From NCBI GenBank assembly GCA_017989775.1, contig JAGNPF010000095.1:1-6245 (forward strand): a stretch of DNA of 6,245 nucleotides, read 5' to 3'. The DNA is from Flavobacterium sp. Lineage in GTDB: Bacteria > Bacteroidota > Bacteroidia > Flavobacteriales > Flavobacteriaceae. The notes under the pieces are model-generated. The model did no database searches. It was not told the origin of the DNA and was given only the letters and a program-made list of their open reading frames with translations. Positions within the stretch are counted from its first letter, which is position 1; the number at the start of each line of letters is the position of its first letter. Positions 4,753 to 6,245 of this stretch are shown one piece after another. The position numbers and the translations under genes were made by a program.

Positions 4753-6245
4753 ATGAGAACTAAAAAAACACTTATTCCGATTTTTGGATATCTATTGCTT
4801 TTGTTTCCACTTCTTTTGATAAGTCAAGAAAAAGAAACCGCAGCCTTGCCTCGCAAAATTCATTATGCACCGGAAGGGAATAGTTTTGTTCTAAAAAACG
4901 GCAGTCGCAAATTCAACCGAGCACTTTATGGAACCAACACGGGTTTCCGAGTGGAAACTGGCGATTTGCCCGAATTTGCTCTGTATCTACCGGGAATGGG
5001 CGGCAACTTCAAACTCGGAATCCAAAAAGGGAATGAAAGCAAATGGATTACCGAAGCCAAAACCATCGATACCCGATACACTTTGGGCATTATGCATTAC
5101 AAAATCCAAGATCCCATTTTAGGAAATGGAGAATTGCTTTTGGAAGTAATCGCCCTAAAAAACAGTGAAGGTTTTGGTTTAAAAGTTACCGGAAACAATG
5201 TTCCAAAAGATATTTCCCTGATTTGGGCTTTTGGTGGAGCGAGCGGCAAAAAATTCAGTCGCGATGGCGATATTGGTGCCGATCCCGAATCGGTTTTTTA
5301 TATGCAACCCAATTATTGCATCGACAATAAATATACGGTGCAAAAAGAGTCTTTCTTGTTGGAATATGGTTCCGCAATCAACAAGCAAAAAACAGGAAAC
5401 AACAAGAGTTTGATTGGTTTTTACCCCAAATCGGAAATCCATTTGGCGAATGCCAACAAACAAAATTCACCCTTGGAATTGTACAATTCCACACCAGATT
5501 CCTTGACCGTCATTACTGGAAAAATAAACGAAATTTCGAAAAACAGTTTGTTTTGGATGATAGAAACCGATGGCAAAACCAAACTCAAAAGCCAAAAAGA
5601 ATTGGCAGTTGTATTCGAAAATTCTGTTCAAGAAACCCAACTTTTGGCGAATAGAATTAAAGTCGTCACCCCCGATCCTTACATCAACACTTTGGGTTCT
5701 GCCCTATCGATTGCTGCCGATGGAATTTGGGAAAGTCCCGCTTATTTGCACGGTGCCATCGCTTGGCGAATGCACTTAAACGCTTGGCGAGGTGCTTACA
5801 CCGCTGATCCTTTGGGTTGGCACGATCGAGCCAAAAGCCATTTTTCCAGTTATAGTCGTTCGCAAGTTATGGAACCTTCAAGCGGGCCTGTAACACCAGA
5901 TGTTACCCGAAATTTAGCCCGTGAAAAAGAAGAAATCGGAACGGCATTGTTTACCAGCGGTTACATCAGCCGCCGACCCGACAACAATACGATTGCCCAC
6001 CATTATGATATGAATTTGGTTTTTTTCGACCAAATGTTGCGTCATTTCAAATGGACTGGCGACACCAGTTTTATGAAAGAAATGTGGCCGGTAATTCAAA
6101 GACATTTGGCTTGGGAAAAAAGAAATTTCGACACCAACAACGACGGATTGTATGATGCGTATGCTGCCATTTGGGCGAGCGATGCCCTGCAATACAGCGG
6201 CGGTGCGGTAACCCATTCTTCGGCATATAATTATTATGCAAACAA
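4753..6245 (+). CDS. Secreted DUF4450 / six-hairpin glycosidase-like protein (5' part)
   Basis: The first 497 codons of a larger gene that runs off the window. Residues 1-24 are a signal peptide (MRTKK, then a Leu-rich core, ...LLLIS before Q25), so the protein is exported. Residues about 54-85, with FNRALYGTNTGFRVE, TGDLPEFALYLPG and MGGN, match my memory of the DUF4450 family of Bacteroidota, and the rest of the N-terminal 300 residues looks beta-rich. From about 304 (VVTPDPYINTLGSALSIAAD) through WESPAYLHGAIAWRMHLNAW (326-345) the pattern becomes helical with aromatic clusters, like (alpha/alpha)6 six-hairpin glycosidases. FDTNNDGLYDAYAAIWASD (459-477) resembles their substrate-pocket segment with a DxNxDG turn. 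No stop or frameshift occurs in 1493 bases. It is likely a polysaccharide-degrading enzyme, divergent to a secreted esterase; the catalytic residues and substrate cannot be assigned from the part seen. Confidence 0.85.
   Translation, partial: MRTKKTLIPIFGYLLLLFPLLLISQEKETAALPRKIHYAPEGNSFVLKNGSRKFNRALYGTNTGFRVETGDLPEFALYLPGMGGNFKLGIQKGNESKWITEAKTIDTRYTLGIMHYKIQDPILGNGELLLEVIALKNSEGFGLKVTGNNVPKDISLIWAFGGASGKKFSRDGDIGADPESVFYMQPNYCIDNKYTVQKESFLLEYGSAINKQKTGNNKSLIGFYPKSEIHLANANKQNSPLELYNSTPDSLTVITGKINEISKNSLFWMIETDGKTKLKSQKELAVVFENSVQETQLLANRIKVVTPDPYINTLGSALSIAADGIWESPAYLHGAIAWRMHLNAWRGAYTADPLGWHDRAKSHFSSYSRSQVMEPSSGPVTPDVTRNLAREKEEIGTALFTSGYISRRPDNNTIAHHYDMNLVFFDQMLRHFKWTGDTSFMKEMWPVIQRHLAWEKRNFDTNNDGLYDAYAAIWASDALQYSGGAVTHSSAYNYYAN

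Noticed and set aside
5179..6216. Minus-strand open frames opposite the DUF4450-type gene
   Set aside because: The plus frame is open for 1493 bases with a signal peptide and recognisable motifs; the antisense frames have neither.

Overview
The window looks like chromosomal DNA from a Flavobacterium-like member of the Bacteroidota. Four things point there. The DNA is AT-rich. No Shine-Dalgarno sequence is needed to explain the starts. Promoter-like sites match the Bacteroidota -7 consensus TAnnTTTG. The protein families (BD-FAE-type secreted esterase, DUF4450-type secreted protein, SHOCT/PH protein) and the signal peptides ending in ...S|Q are also typical. The genus is inferred from recall, not from a database search.

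Left edge (1-337): the last 43 codons of an unrecognised plus-strand gene, then about 200 gene-free bases. These hold a long AT-rich hairpin built from 9-nt iterations of ATTAAG, and a strong intrinsic terminator with a UUCG loop that ends the minus-strand genes.

Centre (338-4494, all minus strand, transcribed right to left): a tight five-gene run and one further gene. The order of transcription is secreted alpha/beta-hydrolase esterase, ruvC (Holliday-junction resolvase), hemW (radical-SAM heme chaperone), a GNAT acetyltransferase and an MmcQ/YjbR protein. Junctions are +2 nt, a 4-nt ATGA overlap, +5 nt and another ATGA overlap, so the five are very probably one operon. The sixth gene, a PH-plus-SHOCT protein, probably has its own promoter in the 48-nt gap before it. 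The hemW frame contains a 27-bp imperfect palindrome that resembles an interspersed flavobacterial repeat and adds about nine codons in a loop.

Right part (4495-6245): a 258-bp divergent intergenic region carrying a well-formed minus-strand promoter (TTG-N21-TAGATTTG), a 9-bp perfect inverted repeat, and a weaker plus-strand -7 box. Then comes the first 497 codons of a secreted DUF4450 / six-hairpin-glycosidase-like protein, cut by the window end.

The secreted esterase and the divergent secreted glycosidase-like protein suggest the edge of a polysaccharide-utilisation region that touches a housekeeping operon. No SusC/SusD pair, RNA gene, CRISPR array or transposase is visible here.
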